Assembly (NCBI RefSeq): GCF_009466385.1
Contig: NZ_WIAQ01000024.1
Span: 58,457 to 122,456, forward strand
Direction: 5' to 3'
Source: Peribacillus tepidiphilus
GTDB lineage: Bacteria > Bacillota > Bacilli > Bacillales > DSM-1321
Length of the DNA: 64,000 nt
The notes below the pieces were generated by a model. It was not told the origin of the DNA, did no database searches, and was given only the letters and a program-made list of their open reading frames with translations. Below, piece by piece: positions 8,060-16,979 of the stretch. Positions within the stretch are counted from its first letter, which is position 1, and every line of letters starts with the position of its first letter. The translations under genes and the position numbers were made by a program.

Positions 8060-9415
8060 CTAAATAAACAGCATGCTTATCCATAAATAAAGGCTGATTA
8101 AGCTTATGATTAGGCCTATTGGGATGATTAACAGTGTAACTTGAAGATATTTTCTCCAAGAAATAGGGACGGAGTGTTTTTTTAATATATACATCCAAAT
8201 CAGTGTGGCCAGTGTACCAACCGGTGTTATTAATGCGCCTATATCACTTCCTATTACATTGGCAAGATAAGCAATTTGTAAAATACCAGGATCTAGTCCC
8301 ATTTCAACAATCGATAAGGTACCGATCATCACGGCTGGGAGATTATTAAATACATTTGATAGAATCGTTAGTAAGATTCCCATTACAAAGGTAGCATTTA
8401 GCGCATTGTTTGAGATTAATCCTGTTAAATTTTCTACAATAAAATCATTTAAACCAACATTTTTTAAACCATAAACCAATACATACATATTAAAAGCGAA
8501 TAACAAGATATGCCATGGAGTCTTCTTTATAATATCTGTTATTCCTTTGCCTGTCCGATACCATCTTAACAAGATTAGTAAGAAAGCACCGATTAGACCA
8601 ATCGCCTCTAAGGGTACACCGAATGGAGTGAAGATAAAAAAGCTTGCTCGGGTTGCGATGACTAGTAGCATGCTGCCTTTAAACAAAGGCCAATCAATTT
8701 GTTCGGATTTTCTTTTCGTATCAAATGGATGTGAATATACAAACTGAGATGTTTGATTTCTCCATTTAACCGGTGTCGAAGAGATTTTTACTGGTAGTTC
8801 TTTTTTGAAGTATAAATAGAGTAGTAGGCCTATTGTTATGATTCCTAGAATGGAGGGGATAAACATCATTTGAAGGTAACTGTTCAGACTAAGACCTACG
8901 ATTTTGAGGGCAATCAAATTTGAAATATTACTGACGGCAATAGGAGCACTTGCTGCGGTTGCAATTAAGGCACCTGATATTAAATAGGGAAATTGTTGAT
9001 TAGGCTTTAGTTTAAGTAACAGTACGATGTGGATGATAATTGGTGTAGTGATTAGAATACTTCCGTCATTATTAAAAAACATTGTCATAAAGAAGCATAA
9101 AAGATTTGTATAGACAAAAAGTTTAATTCCCGAACCCCTCGAACGGGTTATGATGTTCGTGGCAATCCATTTGAAAAAGCCGATGCTATCCAAAACGACA
9201 GACATCATAATCGTTGATAGAATAGTTAAGGAGGCTCCCCTAACAATCTCAAAGATATTTAAAACATCACTCCATGGAACAATACCGTAAATTAATACGA
9301 TTGCTGCTCCAATACTTGTTGGGATTATTTCATTAATTCCAAATGGTCTCCATAACATGAGTATGATGGTAAATAAAAAAATCGTTGTTATAATAATAAG
9401 TTGAGAACTATGCAT
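8060..9415 (-). CDS. ArsB/NhaD-type (IT superfamily) membrane transporter
   Basis: This is an integral membrane carrier of 451 residues with about 11-12 hydrophobic helices and a large internal loop near 205-240. The segments FFNNDGSILITTPIII and NLPAVMIGTL fit the ArsB/NhaD fold (arsenite or Na+/H+ type exchange). Substrate is not determinable: no arsR or arsC is nearby, while spore-coat genes are. The start codon overlaps the 3' end of a 43-codon ORF by 8 bp with GAGGTGA just upstream, implying translational coupling. Confidence 0.75.
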   Translation of the reverse strand: MHSSQLIIITTIFLFTIILMLWRPFGINEIIPTSIGAAIVLIYGIVPWSDVLNIFEIVRGASLTILSTIMMSVVLDSIGFFKWIATNIITRSRGSGIKLFVYTNLLCFFMTMFFNNDGSILITTPIIIHIVLLLKLKPNQQFPYLISGALIATAASAPIAVSNISNLIALKIVGLSLNSYLQMMFIPSILGIITIGLLLYLYFKKELPVKISSTPVKWRNQTSQFVYSHPFDTKRKSEQIDWPLFKGSMLLVIATRASFFIFTPFGVPLEAIGLIGAFLLILLRWYRTGKGITDIIKKTPWHILLFAFNMYVLVYGLKNVGLNDFIVENLTGLISNNALNATFVMGILLTILSNVFNNLPAVMIGTLSIVEMGLDPGILQIAYLANVIGSDIGALITPVGTLATLIWMYILKKHSVPISWRKYLQVTLLIIPIGLIISLISLYLWISMLFI

Positions 9416-9539
9416 TCACCTCGGCCGCCTTTTGATTGGTTGGTAATGTTTTGAAATTTTCGTTTGTATGTTGAGGCGGTTTAATAAACAAGTAATAGAA
9501 AATTCCTCCAGCTAATGTAAAGTATATAAACATAAACAT
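9408..9539 (-). CDS. 43-aa single-span membrane peptide coupled to the transporter
   Basis: A small ORF begins at an ATG behind GGGAGGGAAAGC, a strong ribosome site. It encodes one hydrophobic helix (residues 1-20, containing FTLAGGIFYYLF) and a polar tail (KPPQHTNENFK). Its TAG lies 8 bp inside the transporter gene, giving the overlap typical of coupled genes. It could be an accessory subunit or a leader that sets transporter translation. No family recognised. Confidence 0.65.
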   Translation of the reverse strand: MFMFIYFTLAGGIFYYLFIKPPQHTNENFKTLPTNQKAAEVNA

Positions 9540-9937
9540 AAGCTTTCCCTCCCTTCAAAATGAGTTTCTATTCCTAAACGTTTATTCTATAGGAAGGTTT
9601 CTAGCTTATATACAAAGATGATATGAAATCTTCCTTTGAAGTTTTTGTTGAACCAAACTAGTTTTTAAATTATTTTTCATCATAAATACCGCCAAAAAAT
9701 ATTAGATACTTGTCCCAAATGAAGGCATTTTTTTAAGCTCTATAACCATACTATGACTATTCAATCTTTTTCATGGAAGTTCGAAATCATGTAATCAACA
9801 AAGATTACATTAAGAGGATCAATGGGACAATTTAAAGTCTGTAATCTGGGGACAAATGTAGAAATTGATTTTAAAAGCTTTAAAGACTTTGTCGCTTCCA
9901 GTTGACAGAAGCGACAATTTATAAAAGTCTATTTAGC
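9540..9937. other. Intergenic region with hairpin 3' of the CotB-like gene
   Basis: It holds the upstream region of the minus-strand transporter unit and a 10-bp perfect hairpin, TTGTCGCTTC (9889-9898)/GAAGCGACAA (9908-9917). That hairpin lies about 20 bp past the CotB-like stop and is probably its terminator, although the T run is weak. No gene seen. Confidence 0.55.
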
Positions 9938-10453
9938 TCAACCTTCTGATGAACTACTCTCATCTTTCTTATCGTCTTTTTTATCTTTCCTATCGTCTTT
10001 TTTATCGCAATCGTCGTCTTTCTGTTTTTCTATTTTTTCTCCAAAGCTAATGTTTCGGATATGAAACAAATCAACATGAATGACTTCATCATTATTTATG
10101 ATGCTTGCAAAATTTTCATTGAATCCATCAAGAACCCCTTCTACCTTCTCAGGGCCACCACGGTTAATTTTCACCCATTTGTGGCGCAATTTTCCCAATA
10201 AGCTAAAAAAGTTTGCCGCAGATTTAAACTTGAAGTCATGAGGTAAACACACATCAAACTTAAAACCATTTTTTGCATTTAATGTAATGCTTTTAACATG
10301 CTCCGGTCTATAGAAAACAACACCGTCATGCTCTGTTAAAATAACAAAAAAGTCATCCTTTACTTCAAGTAGTTTTCCAACACGTGACTCTGGTCCGCCT
10401 CGATTCACCTTTATTACTTCGCCCAATAAAGAAAGCATCATTTTTTTATTCAT
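9938..10453 (-). CDS. CotB-like outer spore coat protein
   Basis: The 171-residue protein has two copies of the CotB module. The first, residues 8-60, contains LGEVIKVNRGGPESRVGKLLE and FYRPEHVKSIT. The second, about 85-140, contains HKWVKINRGGPEKVEGVLDG and VDLFHIRNISFGEK. These match B. subtilis CotB's INRGGPE and FHIKSIS motifs. The tail from 143 is Lys/Asp-rich ending in SSSSEG, a short form of CotB's Ser/Lys tail. B. subtilis CotB is longer, with three modules. The gene is divergent from a repeat gene resembling cotG, the same arrangement as cotB-cotG. Confidence 0.8.
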   Translation of the reverse strand: MNKKMMLSLLGEVIKVNRGGPESRVGKLLEVKDDFFVILTEHDGVVFYRPEHVKSITLNAKNGFKFDVCLPHDFKFKSAANFFSLLGKLRHKWVKINRGGPEKVEGVLDGFNENFASIINNDEVIHVDLFHIRNISFGEKIEKQKDDDCDKKDDRKDKKDDKKDESSSSEG

Positions 10454-10568
10454 ACTTTCTTATCCTCCTTATAATCTATTTCCCTGTATGTATATGTGTC
10501 ATACAATGACAACGTACTACGACAATAGCCTGTTTTAACGATGAAGATAATAAATGGGCATAAAATAG

Positions 10569-10593
10569 GCGTATGAACTCCAAATTCATACGC
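10569..10593. promoter_or_regulatory. Perfect 9-bp inverted repeat in the coat-gene divergent region
   Basis: Arms GCGTATGAA and TTCATACGC flank a 7-bp loop midway between the two divergent coat genes. No T run follows. It may be an operator for a late sporulation regulator, or a terminator for neither gene; the role is inferred only from position. Confidence 0.4.
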
Positions 10594-10666
10594 ATTTGGT
10601 CTTAACAAATAATGGTTATTTAACATATATTATATTGTTTATTACTATTATTAGGGTGTGGTATTA

Positions 10667-11410
10667 ATGGAAAATAATGTGACTGATCATGATCTATTAG
10701 AGGTAGCTATTCAGAATGGTCTTTTTAAGTATTTAGATAACGATCCGATAGAAAAAGATGAAGATGATTTAAAGACCGAAATTAGTATGAAAGACAAAGG
10801 TTCACATGGCGACAAGGAAAATAAGAAAGACAAAGGCTCGCATGGCGACAAGGAAAATAAGAAAGACAAAGGCTCGCATGGCGACAAGGAAAATAAGAAA
10901 GACAAAGGCTCGCATGGTGACAAGGAAAATAAGAAAGACAAGGGCTCGCATGGCGACAAGGAAAATAAGAAAGACAAAGGCTCGCATGGTGACAAGGAAA
11001 ATAAGAAAGACAAGGGCTCGCATGGTGACCCAGGTTCAAAGAAAGACGAAGGCTCGCATGGTGACAAGGAAAATAAGAAAGACATAGGCTCACATGGCGA
11101 CAAGGAAAAAAAGAAAGACAAAGGCTCGCATGGCGACAAGGAAAATAAGAAAGACAAGGGCTCGCATGGTGACAAGGAAAAAAAGAAAGACAAAGGCTCG
11201 CAAAGTGACCCAGGTTCAAAGAAAGACGAAGGCTCGCATGGCGACAAGGAAAATAAGAAAGACAAAGGTTCGCATGGCGACAAGGAAAATAAGAAAGACA
11301 AAGGCTCGCATGGCGACAAGGAAAATAAGAAAGACAAGGGCTCGCATGGTGACAAGGAAAATAAGAAAGACAAAGGTTCGAAGGATGGCAAAGGTTCAAA
11401 TAAGAAGTAG
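10667..11410 (+). CDS. CotG-like Lys/Ser/His/Gly repeat protein, putative spore coat
   Basis: The 247-residue product starts with a non-repetitive acidic head (about 42 residues) followed by 16 tandem 12-residue units (10793-11368), consensus DKGSHGDKENKK, and a final partial unit ending GSNKK. Units 7 and 12 carry DPGSKK and are each followed by DEGSHGD, indicating a five-unit segmental duplication. Lys/Ser/His modular repeats divergent from a cotB-like gene match the CotG-like proteins of bacilli, whose central repeats are phosphorylated by CotH in B. subtilis; the repeat itself is not B. subtilis CotG's. ATG 10667 behind AGGGTG is preferred to GTG 10658. Confidence 0.7.
   Translation: MENNVTDHDLLEVAIQNGLFKYLDNDPIEKDEDDLKTEISMKDKGSHGDKENKKDKGSHGDKENKKDKGSHGDKENKKDKGSHGDKENKKDKGSHGDKENKKDKGSHGDKENKKDKGSHGDPGSKKDEGSHGDKENKKDIGSHGDKEKKKDKGSHGDKENKKDKGSHGDKEKKKDKGSQSDPGSKKDEGSHGDKENKKDKGSHGDKENKKDKGSHGDKENKKDKGSHGDKENKKDKGSKDGKGSNKK
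10793..11368 (+). repeat. Sixteen 36-bp tandem coding repeats
   Basis: The 36-bp unit repeats 16 times without any frame change. Copies differ mostly at synonymous or single sites (GGC/GGT, AAT/AAA), which indicates recent expansion. All six frames stay open over much of the array, which creates false ORFs on both strands. Confidence 0.95.
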
Positions 11411-11816
11411 GGAGTCCATTGTTATGTATTCCCTTATCGGGTCAGTAACACTTTAAACATGAAATATACCAACATAAAGTTTGGCCAGATTCTAAATACT
11501 AGAGTAATTAAATCCTGCAGGGAAGTGATTTTGTCTTTCTGCAGGATTTATTACTAATCTTTCCATTCTAAATGGTTTTTCGGAAGAGATCTTAATGAAA
11601 ATAGAGCTTCTCAAGGTTAAATTACATAAAAATGAAGTAGAAAATTCAGTTCATATTTTTTAAAAAAAGCTTCGAATAGACGCATCAAATAAAAAGACGT
11701 TCCCCACTATGCAGAACGTCTCCATAAATTACTATTGAATATCACTAAAAAGTCTTTTGATGAAGTTGATCCTTTACTTGGCTAATATGTTTTTTGACAA
11801 TTGTTTCTTTTGCTGT
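11411..11816. other. Intergenic region with two terminators
   Basis: A terminator-like stem AAATCCTGCAG/CTGCAGGATTT (11510-11549) lies 100 bp past the repeat gene. A second hairpin AGACGTTC/GAACGTCT (11695-11721), preceded on the + strand by AAAAA, gives a T tail on the minus strand and probably ends the LLM gene transcript. Nothing else is evident. Confidence 0.6.
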
Positions 11817-12878
11817 TTATTCTTTATCTCTATATTTAATCATTTGTGTTTGATTACTTCTCTCCGTAACCTCCGCTACAATTTCAAAAGAATGAAGGCG
11901 TGCCTGGTGATCAAAAATTTGGGCGTTTACCATGATTTCATCAGCTTGTGTGTCATCCAAGAAGGATTGCAGCTTTTCTTTTACTGTTTCTGGACTTCCA
12001 ATAATGGATGAACCAAGCTGCTGTTGAACGAATGCCTTTTCATAGTCGCTCCAAAGCTTGTCCATGTTATCAACTGGAGGCTGAAGTCTTGACGGATTAT
12101 TGCGAAGGAGATTCAAAAATTGCTGATACATCGACGTTGCAAGTCGACGTGCTTCATCATCGGTATCCGCCGCAATGACATTTAGTCCAACCATTGCATA
12201 AGGCTCATCCAGTACTTCCGATGGGCGGAAATGATGACGGTATAGTTCAAGAGCCGGGAGAGTGTTTTCTGGTGAGAAATGGCTTGCAAAAGCAAATGGA
12301 AGTCCAAGTTCTCCTGCTAAACGAGCACTAAAACCACTTGAACCCAATAACCAGATAGGAATATTAAGTCCCTCACCAGGAATTGCTCTTACATGCATGT
12401 TCCCTGAAGTCAAAGATGGATTAAAATAAGAACGCAGTTCTTCCAATTGCTCAGGAAAATCGAGTCCATCATTTCTGCGATCACGACGTAAGGCACGGGC
12501 AGTAAGCTGATCAGTACCGGGTGCTCGACCTAGACCAAGATCGATGCGTCCAGGAAACAGGGATTCTAGAGTCCCAAATTGTTCGGCAATGACGAGGGGG
12601 GCATGGTTTGGAAGCATAATTCCGCCAGATCCTACACGGATCTTCGAAGTTCCAGCGGCCACATATCCAATCATTATAGAGGTTGCTGAGCTTCCGATGC
12701 CAGGCATATTATGGTGTTCAGCAAGCCAGTACCGATTATACCCCCATTTTTCAGCATGACGGGCAAGATCTAGTGTATTTCGGAACGATTCGGAAGGAGA
12801 ACCGCCCTCAACAATTGGAGATAAATCAAGCACTGAGAATGGAATGTCACTTAGTCGTTTCCTATTTATGTTAGACAT
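11817..12878 (-). CDS. LLM-class flavin-dependent oxidoreductase
   Basis: A bacterial-luciferase-fold monooxygenase of 353 residues. Visible signatures are the N-terminal [22 protein letters not shown] with the conserved [39 protein letters not shown], and a C-terminal [16 protein letters not shown] that fits the flavin/NADH site. This is the MsnO8/YceB-type subgroup. The substrate is unknown. ATG at 12878 is preferred over an adjacent in-frame TTG. It appears monocistronic. Confidence 0.85.
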   Translation of the reverse strand: MSNINRKRLSDIPFSVLDLSPIVEGGSPSESFRNTLDLARHAEKWGYNRYWLAEHHNMPGIGSSATSIMIGYVAAGTSKIRVGSGGIMLPNHAPLVIAEQFGTLESLFPGRIDLGLGRAPGTDQLTARALRRDRRNDGLDFPEQLEELRSYFNPSLTSGNMHVRAIPGEGLNIPIWLLGSSGFSARLAGELGLPFAFASHFSPENTLPALELYRHHFRPSEVLDEPYAMVGLNVIAADTDDEARRLATSMYQQFLNLLRNNPSRLQPPVDNMDKLWSDYEKAFVQQQLGSSIIGSPETVKEKLQSFLDDTQADEIMVNAQIFDHQARLHSFEIVAEVTERSNQTQMIKYRDKE

Positions 12879-13104
12879 CAATTCATCTTCTTTCTTTTTT
12901 AATTCTTTTCAAGTGTGTCCATCATATTTTCTCTAAAATGCACAAGTATATTGTAACAATATTATTTCGGGTCTCAAAATAAAATGACTCCAAACAGTAT
13001 TCTTGCTCGAAAGACAGTAAAACGCTATGATTTATTAACAACTATTTGATTAGGATTACTATTAGTTGGAAATTTTCTCTTGTAATAAACGAGGAGGAAT
13101 CGAT

Positions 13105-13404
13105 ATGGTAACAGAAGTCCTATTAAATGATGTTCGTATAAATATCACAAACTATCAAGAAGAAGTCGTTCATGATAAAAAAACAGGAGAGTCATTACAA
13201 AGTATTTTATTTGATTTTAAAGTAACAAGTGAGGACTATCATAAAATTACAACGTTATTATATGAAAACAATTTTGTTGTGAAAGTTCCAGAGAGGAATC
13301 TTGAATTTAGAGGAACCATCAATCATTATTCAACGTCCATTACAAACCTTTATGAAGAAAATGCAGTCGGTGATTTTCGAGTTGGACTGATTGAGGTGAA
13401 ATAA
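13105..13404 (+). CDS. DUF3219 family protein (YkvR-like)
   Basis: The 99-residue soluble protein starts at ATG 13105 behind GAGGAGG; a longer frame from 13066 lacks a ribosome site. Features include VLLNDVRINITNYQEE, a central LFDFKVTSEDYHKIT and the C-terminal GDFRVGLIEVK, consistent with the short DUF3219 proteins of Bacillus. There is no signal peptide or membrane segment. Function is unknown. Confidence 0.7.
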   Translation: MVTEVLLNDVRINITNYQEEVVHDKKTGESLQSILFDFKVTSEDYHKITTLLYENNFVVKVPERNLEFRGTINHYSTSITNLYEENAVGDFRVGLIEVK

Positions 13405-13442
13405 TAGAGACCAAAAAAGACGAATCTTTTATTTTTTATGCA

Positions 13443-13490
13443 AAAAAGGGCTGCCCAAAAGTTTTATTTTTGGGACAGCCTCTTCTTCCT
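13443..13490. terminator. Bidirectional terminator between DUF3219 gene and SASP gene
   Basis: A stem GGCTGCCCAAAA/TTTTGGGACAGCC is flanked by an A run on the left and T-rich sequence on the right, between two convergent genes. Confidence 0.75.
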
Positions 13491-13502
13491 TACAAATCAA
13501 CA

Positions 13503-13697
13503 TTAAGAATTTTGTTGATTTCTAAGTTGGTTTTCTGCCATTGCGATCATGCGTTTTGTCATTTCGCCTCCGACAGAACCATTTGCTCGTGCGGTCGCGT
13601 TAGCACCAAGTTGAACTCCAAACTCGTTGGCAATTTCTTCTTTCATTTGATCTAGAGCACTTGCTGCACCAGGTACCAAAAGTTTGTTTCTCGCCAT
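13503..13697 (-). CDS. Alpha/beta-type small acid-soluble spore protein
   Basis: This DNA-binding SASP coats and protects spore DNA and is degraded by the GPR protease at germination. The 64-residue protein has both family signatures: [20 protein letters not shown], with the GPR-recognised EIA segment, and [16 protein letters not shown]. Residues [12 protein letters not shown] precede them, as in SspA/B/C/D. The ribosome site GGGAGTGAT lies before the ATG. It is expected to be a forespore sigma-G gene, though I did not pin the promoter down. Confidence 0.95.
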   Translation of the reverse strand: MARNKLLVPGAASALDQMKEEIANEFGVQLGANATARANGSVGGEMTKRMIAMAENQLRNQQNS

Positions 13698-14052
13698 GAT
13701 CCATCACTCCCGACGATAAATTGAGCAACCAAAAGATTGCTCGTACTTAAATTAACCGAATGACCATGAGACAATACGTTTCCCTGATGCCTCATTTCTT
13801 TATTTCGATTCATGCTGGACCAAATAAAAAACTGCAATAACAAGCAGTAATAACACGATATGTATTGAACGATTTTTTATCTATACATCATTATTCCAAA
13901 AACTATCATTCTTCAACAAAATTCGATGCGGAACAGTCTGTAGATGACAATTTTTGTAAAAAAATTTTTTTTGAATTTATGTAAAAAAGTGTATAAACTT
14001 AAAATAATTATCAGAAAATTAATTATTTTTATAAAAAGAAGGAGGATTCATC
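13698..14052. other. Intergenic region upstream of the peptide ABC operon
   Basis: This AT-rich divergent region carries the SASP promoter on the left and the oligopeptide operon promoter on the right, the latter with a CodY-like box described separately. No gene seen. Confidence 0.5.
13971..14020 (+). promoter_or_regulatory. Promoter and CodY-like box for the peptide ABC operon
   Basis: TTGAAT (13971-13976) precedes a TATAAACT stretch (13992-13999) that can act as the -10 region. At 14006-14020 lies AATTATCAGAAAATT, one mismatch from the CodY consensus AATTTTCWGAAAATT. The site lies just downstream of the promoter, a position suiting repression in rich medium. Confidence 0.6.
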
Positions 14053-15078
14053 ATGAAAAAACCAATCCTTCAGATCAATCACTTAACTACCTCTTTCCTC
14101 ATCAATGGTCAATACTACCCTGCAGTGGACGATGTTTCTTTCACGGTGAATGAAAATGAAATAGTTGCTGTCGTTGGAGAATCGGGCTGCGGCAAGAGCG
14201 CCTTGGCACTCTCGATTATGCAGCTTCATCATAAGCAGCGAACGAAGCTGGAAGGTACTATTACATATAAAGGACGGAATCTCCTCACTCTGAATGAAGC
14301 ACAGATGAACAAAGTACGCGGAGGAGAAATGGGGATGATTTTTCAGGAGCCGCTATCTGCTTTGAATCCCCTAATGACTGTGGGAAAGCAAATTGAAGAA
14401 AATTTGGATTACCATACCGATTTAAGCAAAACGCAGAAAAAGGAACGTACCCTTGAGATATTGGCTCAGGTGGGAATCCGTAATCCTAAGCTTACATATA
14501 AGCAATATCCACACGAACTTTCCGGAGGGATGAGGCAAAGGATCGTAATTTCGATCGCGATTGCGTGCAATCCATCCTTAATCATTGCAGATGAACCTAC
14601 TACTGCACTGGATGTGACAATTCAGGCACAAATTTTAGATTTACTAAAATCTATTCAACAAAAAACACAAATGGGCATTATTTTGATTACGCATGATTTA
14701 AGTGTAGTCGCTGAAGTTGCCGATCGGGTTATCGTCATGTACGCAGGACAGATTGTAGAGATGGGCACTGTATCGGATATATTCAACCGTCCTTTGCATC
14801 CATATACGAGATCGCTATTGAATTCAATTCCTTCAGGGACGGATAATCAGAACCGTCTGCACGTAATTAAAGGCATGGTCCCTTCGATTATGAACATGAC
14901 TAGAAAGGGCTGCAGGTTCAGAAAAAGAATTCCCTGGATATCAGAGAAGATGCATGAAGAAACGCCAGTCCTTCATGAAGTATCAAAAGACCATTGGGTA
15001 CGCTGCAGCTGCTATCAGCACTTTTACTTTCAAGCTGAAGGAGGAGAACTGACAGATGGCATTACTCAAAGTAAATGA
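14053..15078 (+). CDS. oppD: Oligopeptide ABC transporter ATP-binding protein (OppD/AppD type)
   Basis: One of two cytoplasmic ATPases powering peptide uptake. The 341-residue protein has Walker [10 protein letters not shown] (near 42), signature LSGGMRQR, Walker [13 protein letters not shown], and the switch His in ITHDLS. The OppD-type C-terminal extension is altered. The usual four-cysteine pattern is reduced: the region reads [11 protein letters not shown] with one Cys missing and a following Cys also replaced, and only the late VRCSC remains. The 3' end overlaps the next gene by 23 bp. Opp versus App identity is uncertain. Confidence 0.88.
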   Translation: MKKPILQINHLTTSFLINGQYYPAVDDVSFTVNENEIVAVVGESGCGKSALALSIMQLHHKQRTKLEGTITYKGRNLLTLNEAQMNKVRGGEMGMIFQEPLSALNPLMTVGKQIEENLDYHTDLSKTQKKERTLEILAQVGIRNPKLTYKQYPHELSGGMRQRIVISIAIACNPSLIIADEPTTALDVTIQAQILDLLKSIQQKTQMGIILITHDLSVVAEVADRVIVMYAGQIVEMGTVSDIFNRPLHPYTRSLLNSIPSGTDNQNRLHVIKGMVPSIMNMTRKGCRFRKRIPWISEKMHEETPVLHEVSKDHWVRCSCYQHFYFQAEGGELTDGITQSK

Positions 15079-15982
15079 TATAAAAGTGTATTTCCCGGTT
15101 CGTGGAGGATTTTTTCGAAGAGTGATTGATCAAGTCCGGGCAGTCGATGGTGTCTCCTTTGAATTGCGGGAAGGCGAAACGTACGGCCTTGTTGGGGAAT
15201 CTGGAAGTGGCAAGTCGACGACAGGTAAAGCTATCCTCCTCTTGAACAAAGTTACCTCTGGGGAAATTTTATTTGATGGAAAAGATTTGACCAAGCTCGG
15301 AAAAAGAGAAGCGCGATCTTACCGTCAGGATATTCAAATGATTTTCCAGGATCCCTATTCTTCCCTCAATCCGAAAAAAAGAGTACTTGATATCATTGCA
15401 GAGCCGCTCAGGAATTTTCAACGTTTATCGCTGAATGAGGAAAGGCGCCAGGTCCAATTTTATTTGGAAAAAGTGGGGTTGAGTCCAGATTCTATTCATA
15501 AATATCCTCATGAGTTCTCAGGAGGACAGCGCCAAAGGATCGGCATTGCAAGGTCCTTAACATTAAAGCCGAAGCTAATTATTGCGGATGAACCGGTTTC
15601 TGCATTGGATGTATCTGTACAAGCACAAGTACTGAATTTCCTTCAGGATTTGCAGAAGGAATTTAAACTCACCTATTTATTTATAAGTCATGATCTTGGA
15701 GTAATCCGCCATATGTGTGACAGGATGGGTGTCATGTATAGAGGCCGCCTTGTCGAGGAAGGTACAAGCAAGGAAATATATGAGAATCCGCAGCATATAT
15801 ATACCAAAAGGCTGATAGCAGCCATCCCAGATATTCGTCCGGAAACGCGTGAAAGGAAAGGAAGTTTTCGTCAAGCAGTAGCGAAGGAATACGAAGAGTC
15901 TTATTCGAGCTATTTCGATGAAACGGGAAGGGTGTATGATTTAAAGCCAGTATCAAATACCCACTGGGTTGCGTTGCCATAA
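15056..15982 (+). CDS. oppF: Oligopeptide ABC transporter ATP-binding protein (OppF/AppF type)
   Basis: The partner ATPase, 308 residues. Walker A is GESGSGKST, signature [10 protein letters not shown], Walker [13 protein letters not shown], switch [23 protein letters not shown] near the start and SNTHWVALP at the end are typical of OppF-type subunits. The C-terminal extension is short. Its start lies inside the 3' end of the preceding gene behind GGAGGAGAACTG, giving coupled expression in equal amounts. Confidence 0.9.
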   Translation: MALLKVNDIKVYFPVRGGFFRRVIDQVRAVDGVSFELREGETYGLVGESGSGKSTTGKAILLLNKVTSGEILFDGKDLTKLGKREARSYRQDIQMIFQDPYSSLNPKKRVLDIIAEPLRNFQRLSLNEERRQVQFYLEKVGLSPDSIHKYPHEFSGGQRQRIGIARSLTLKPKLIIADEPVSALDVSVQAQVLNFLQDLQKEFKLTYLFISHDLGVIRHMCDRMGVMYRGRLVEEGTSKEIYENPQHIYTKRLIAAIPDIRPETRERKGSFRQAVAKEYEESYSSYFDETGRVYDLKPVSNTHWVALP

Positions 15983-15995
15983 GGGGTGGAACAGT

Positions 15996-16961
15996 ATGTT
16001 GAAATTTATTGTTAGACGCTTTTTCATTATGATCCCTCAATTGTTTCTTGTAAGTATTCTCGTTTTCGCCTTAGCAAAAGCCATGCCGGGAGATGCTCTG
16101 ACCGGAAAACAATTAGATCCGAATGCAGATCCAGAGAGAATTGCCGAATTAAGAGAACAGCTAGGGCTGAATGATCCGATGCACATTCAGTATATACGTT
16201 GGATCAAACATGTTGCACAAGGTGATTGGGGCACTTCTTATACTCATAAAATAAAAGTAACAGACGTGATTGGAGACAGGATTTGGAATACCGTCTACTT
16301 AGCTCTAGCGATTTTTATCATTACATACTTCATTGCCATTCCTTTAGGGATTATAAGCGGAAGATGGAATGATACGTGGGCCGATAACTTGATTACTGGC
16401 TATAGCTACTTGGGCTTTGCAACACCAACTTTCATTTTTGCACTCATTATGCTCTTTTTCTTCGGTTTTACGCTCGATCTGTTTCCTACTGGCGGCAGCG
16501 TCGATCCGAAGACAGATCCCGGTACTATTGATTATGTGTTGAGTAAGATTGAACATTTGCTATTACCAGCGCTAAGCGGAGCACTTATTTCTACTGTTGG
16601 AATTATCCAGTATTTAAGAAGTGAAATTATTGACACGAAAATTAAGGATTATGTAAAAACAGCACGTTCAAAAGGAATTCCTGAATCAAAAGTCTATTTC
16701 AGGCATATCTTAAGGAACTCATTCCTGCCGATCGCTGCCTTTTTAGGATATGAAATCACTGGATTAGTTGCCGGTTCGATCATTCTTGAGACCATCTTTA
16801 GCTACCCGGGAATTGGCCAGCTTTTCGTCACCTCGATATCCCTTCGTGATTTCAGTGTTGTCACGGCCCTGATTTTGATGACTTCATTCGCCACACTGCT
16901 TGGAACTCTTCTATCAGACATTATTTTAAGCGTGGTAGATCCACGGATACGAATAGAATAG
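15996..16961 (+). CDS. oppB: Oligopeptide ABC transporter permease (OppB type)
   Basis: Membrane permease of 321 residues with six predicted helices, starting MLKFIVRRFFIMIPQLFLVS, the standard OppB/DppB N terminus. The EAA-loop region appears as YVKTARSKGIPESKVYFRHILRN. ATG 15996 behind AAGGGGTGG is chosen; an upstream in-frame TTG at 15969 overlaps the previous gene and lacks a site. It belongs to the five-gene transcript D-F-B-C-A. Confidence 0.92.
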   Translation: MLKFIVRRFFIMIPQLFLVSILVFALAKAMPGDALTGKQLDPNADPERIAELREQLGLNDPMHIQYIRWIKHVAQGDWGTSYTHKIKVTDVIGDRIWNTVYLALAIFIITYFIAIPLGIISGRWNDTWADNLITGYSYLGFATPTFIFALIMLFFFGFTLDLFPTGGSVDPKTDPGTIDYVLSKIEHLLLPALSGALISTVGIIQYLRSEIIDTKIKDYVKTARSKGIPESKVYFRHILRNSFLPIAAFLGYEITGLVAGSIILETIFSYPGIGQLFVTSISLRDFSVVTALILMTSFATLLGTLLSDIILSVVDPRIRIE

Positions 16962-16979
16962 GGAAGAGGGTGCATATAA

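Noticed and set aside
10711..11456. Overlapping ORFs on both strands across the 36-bp repeats
   Set aside because: A 36-bp repeat keeps several frames open by chance. Only the + frame from 10667 has a ribosome site, a non-repeat head and a proper end.
13652..13843. 63-aa minus-strand ORF over the SASP start
   Set aside because: Out of frame with the SASP gene and spans its ribosome site.
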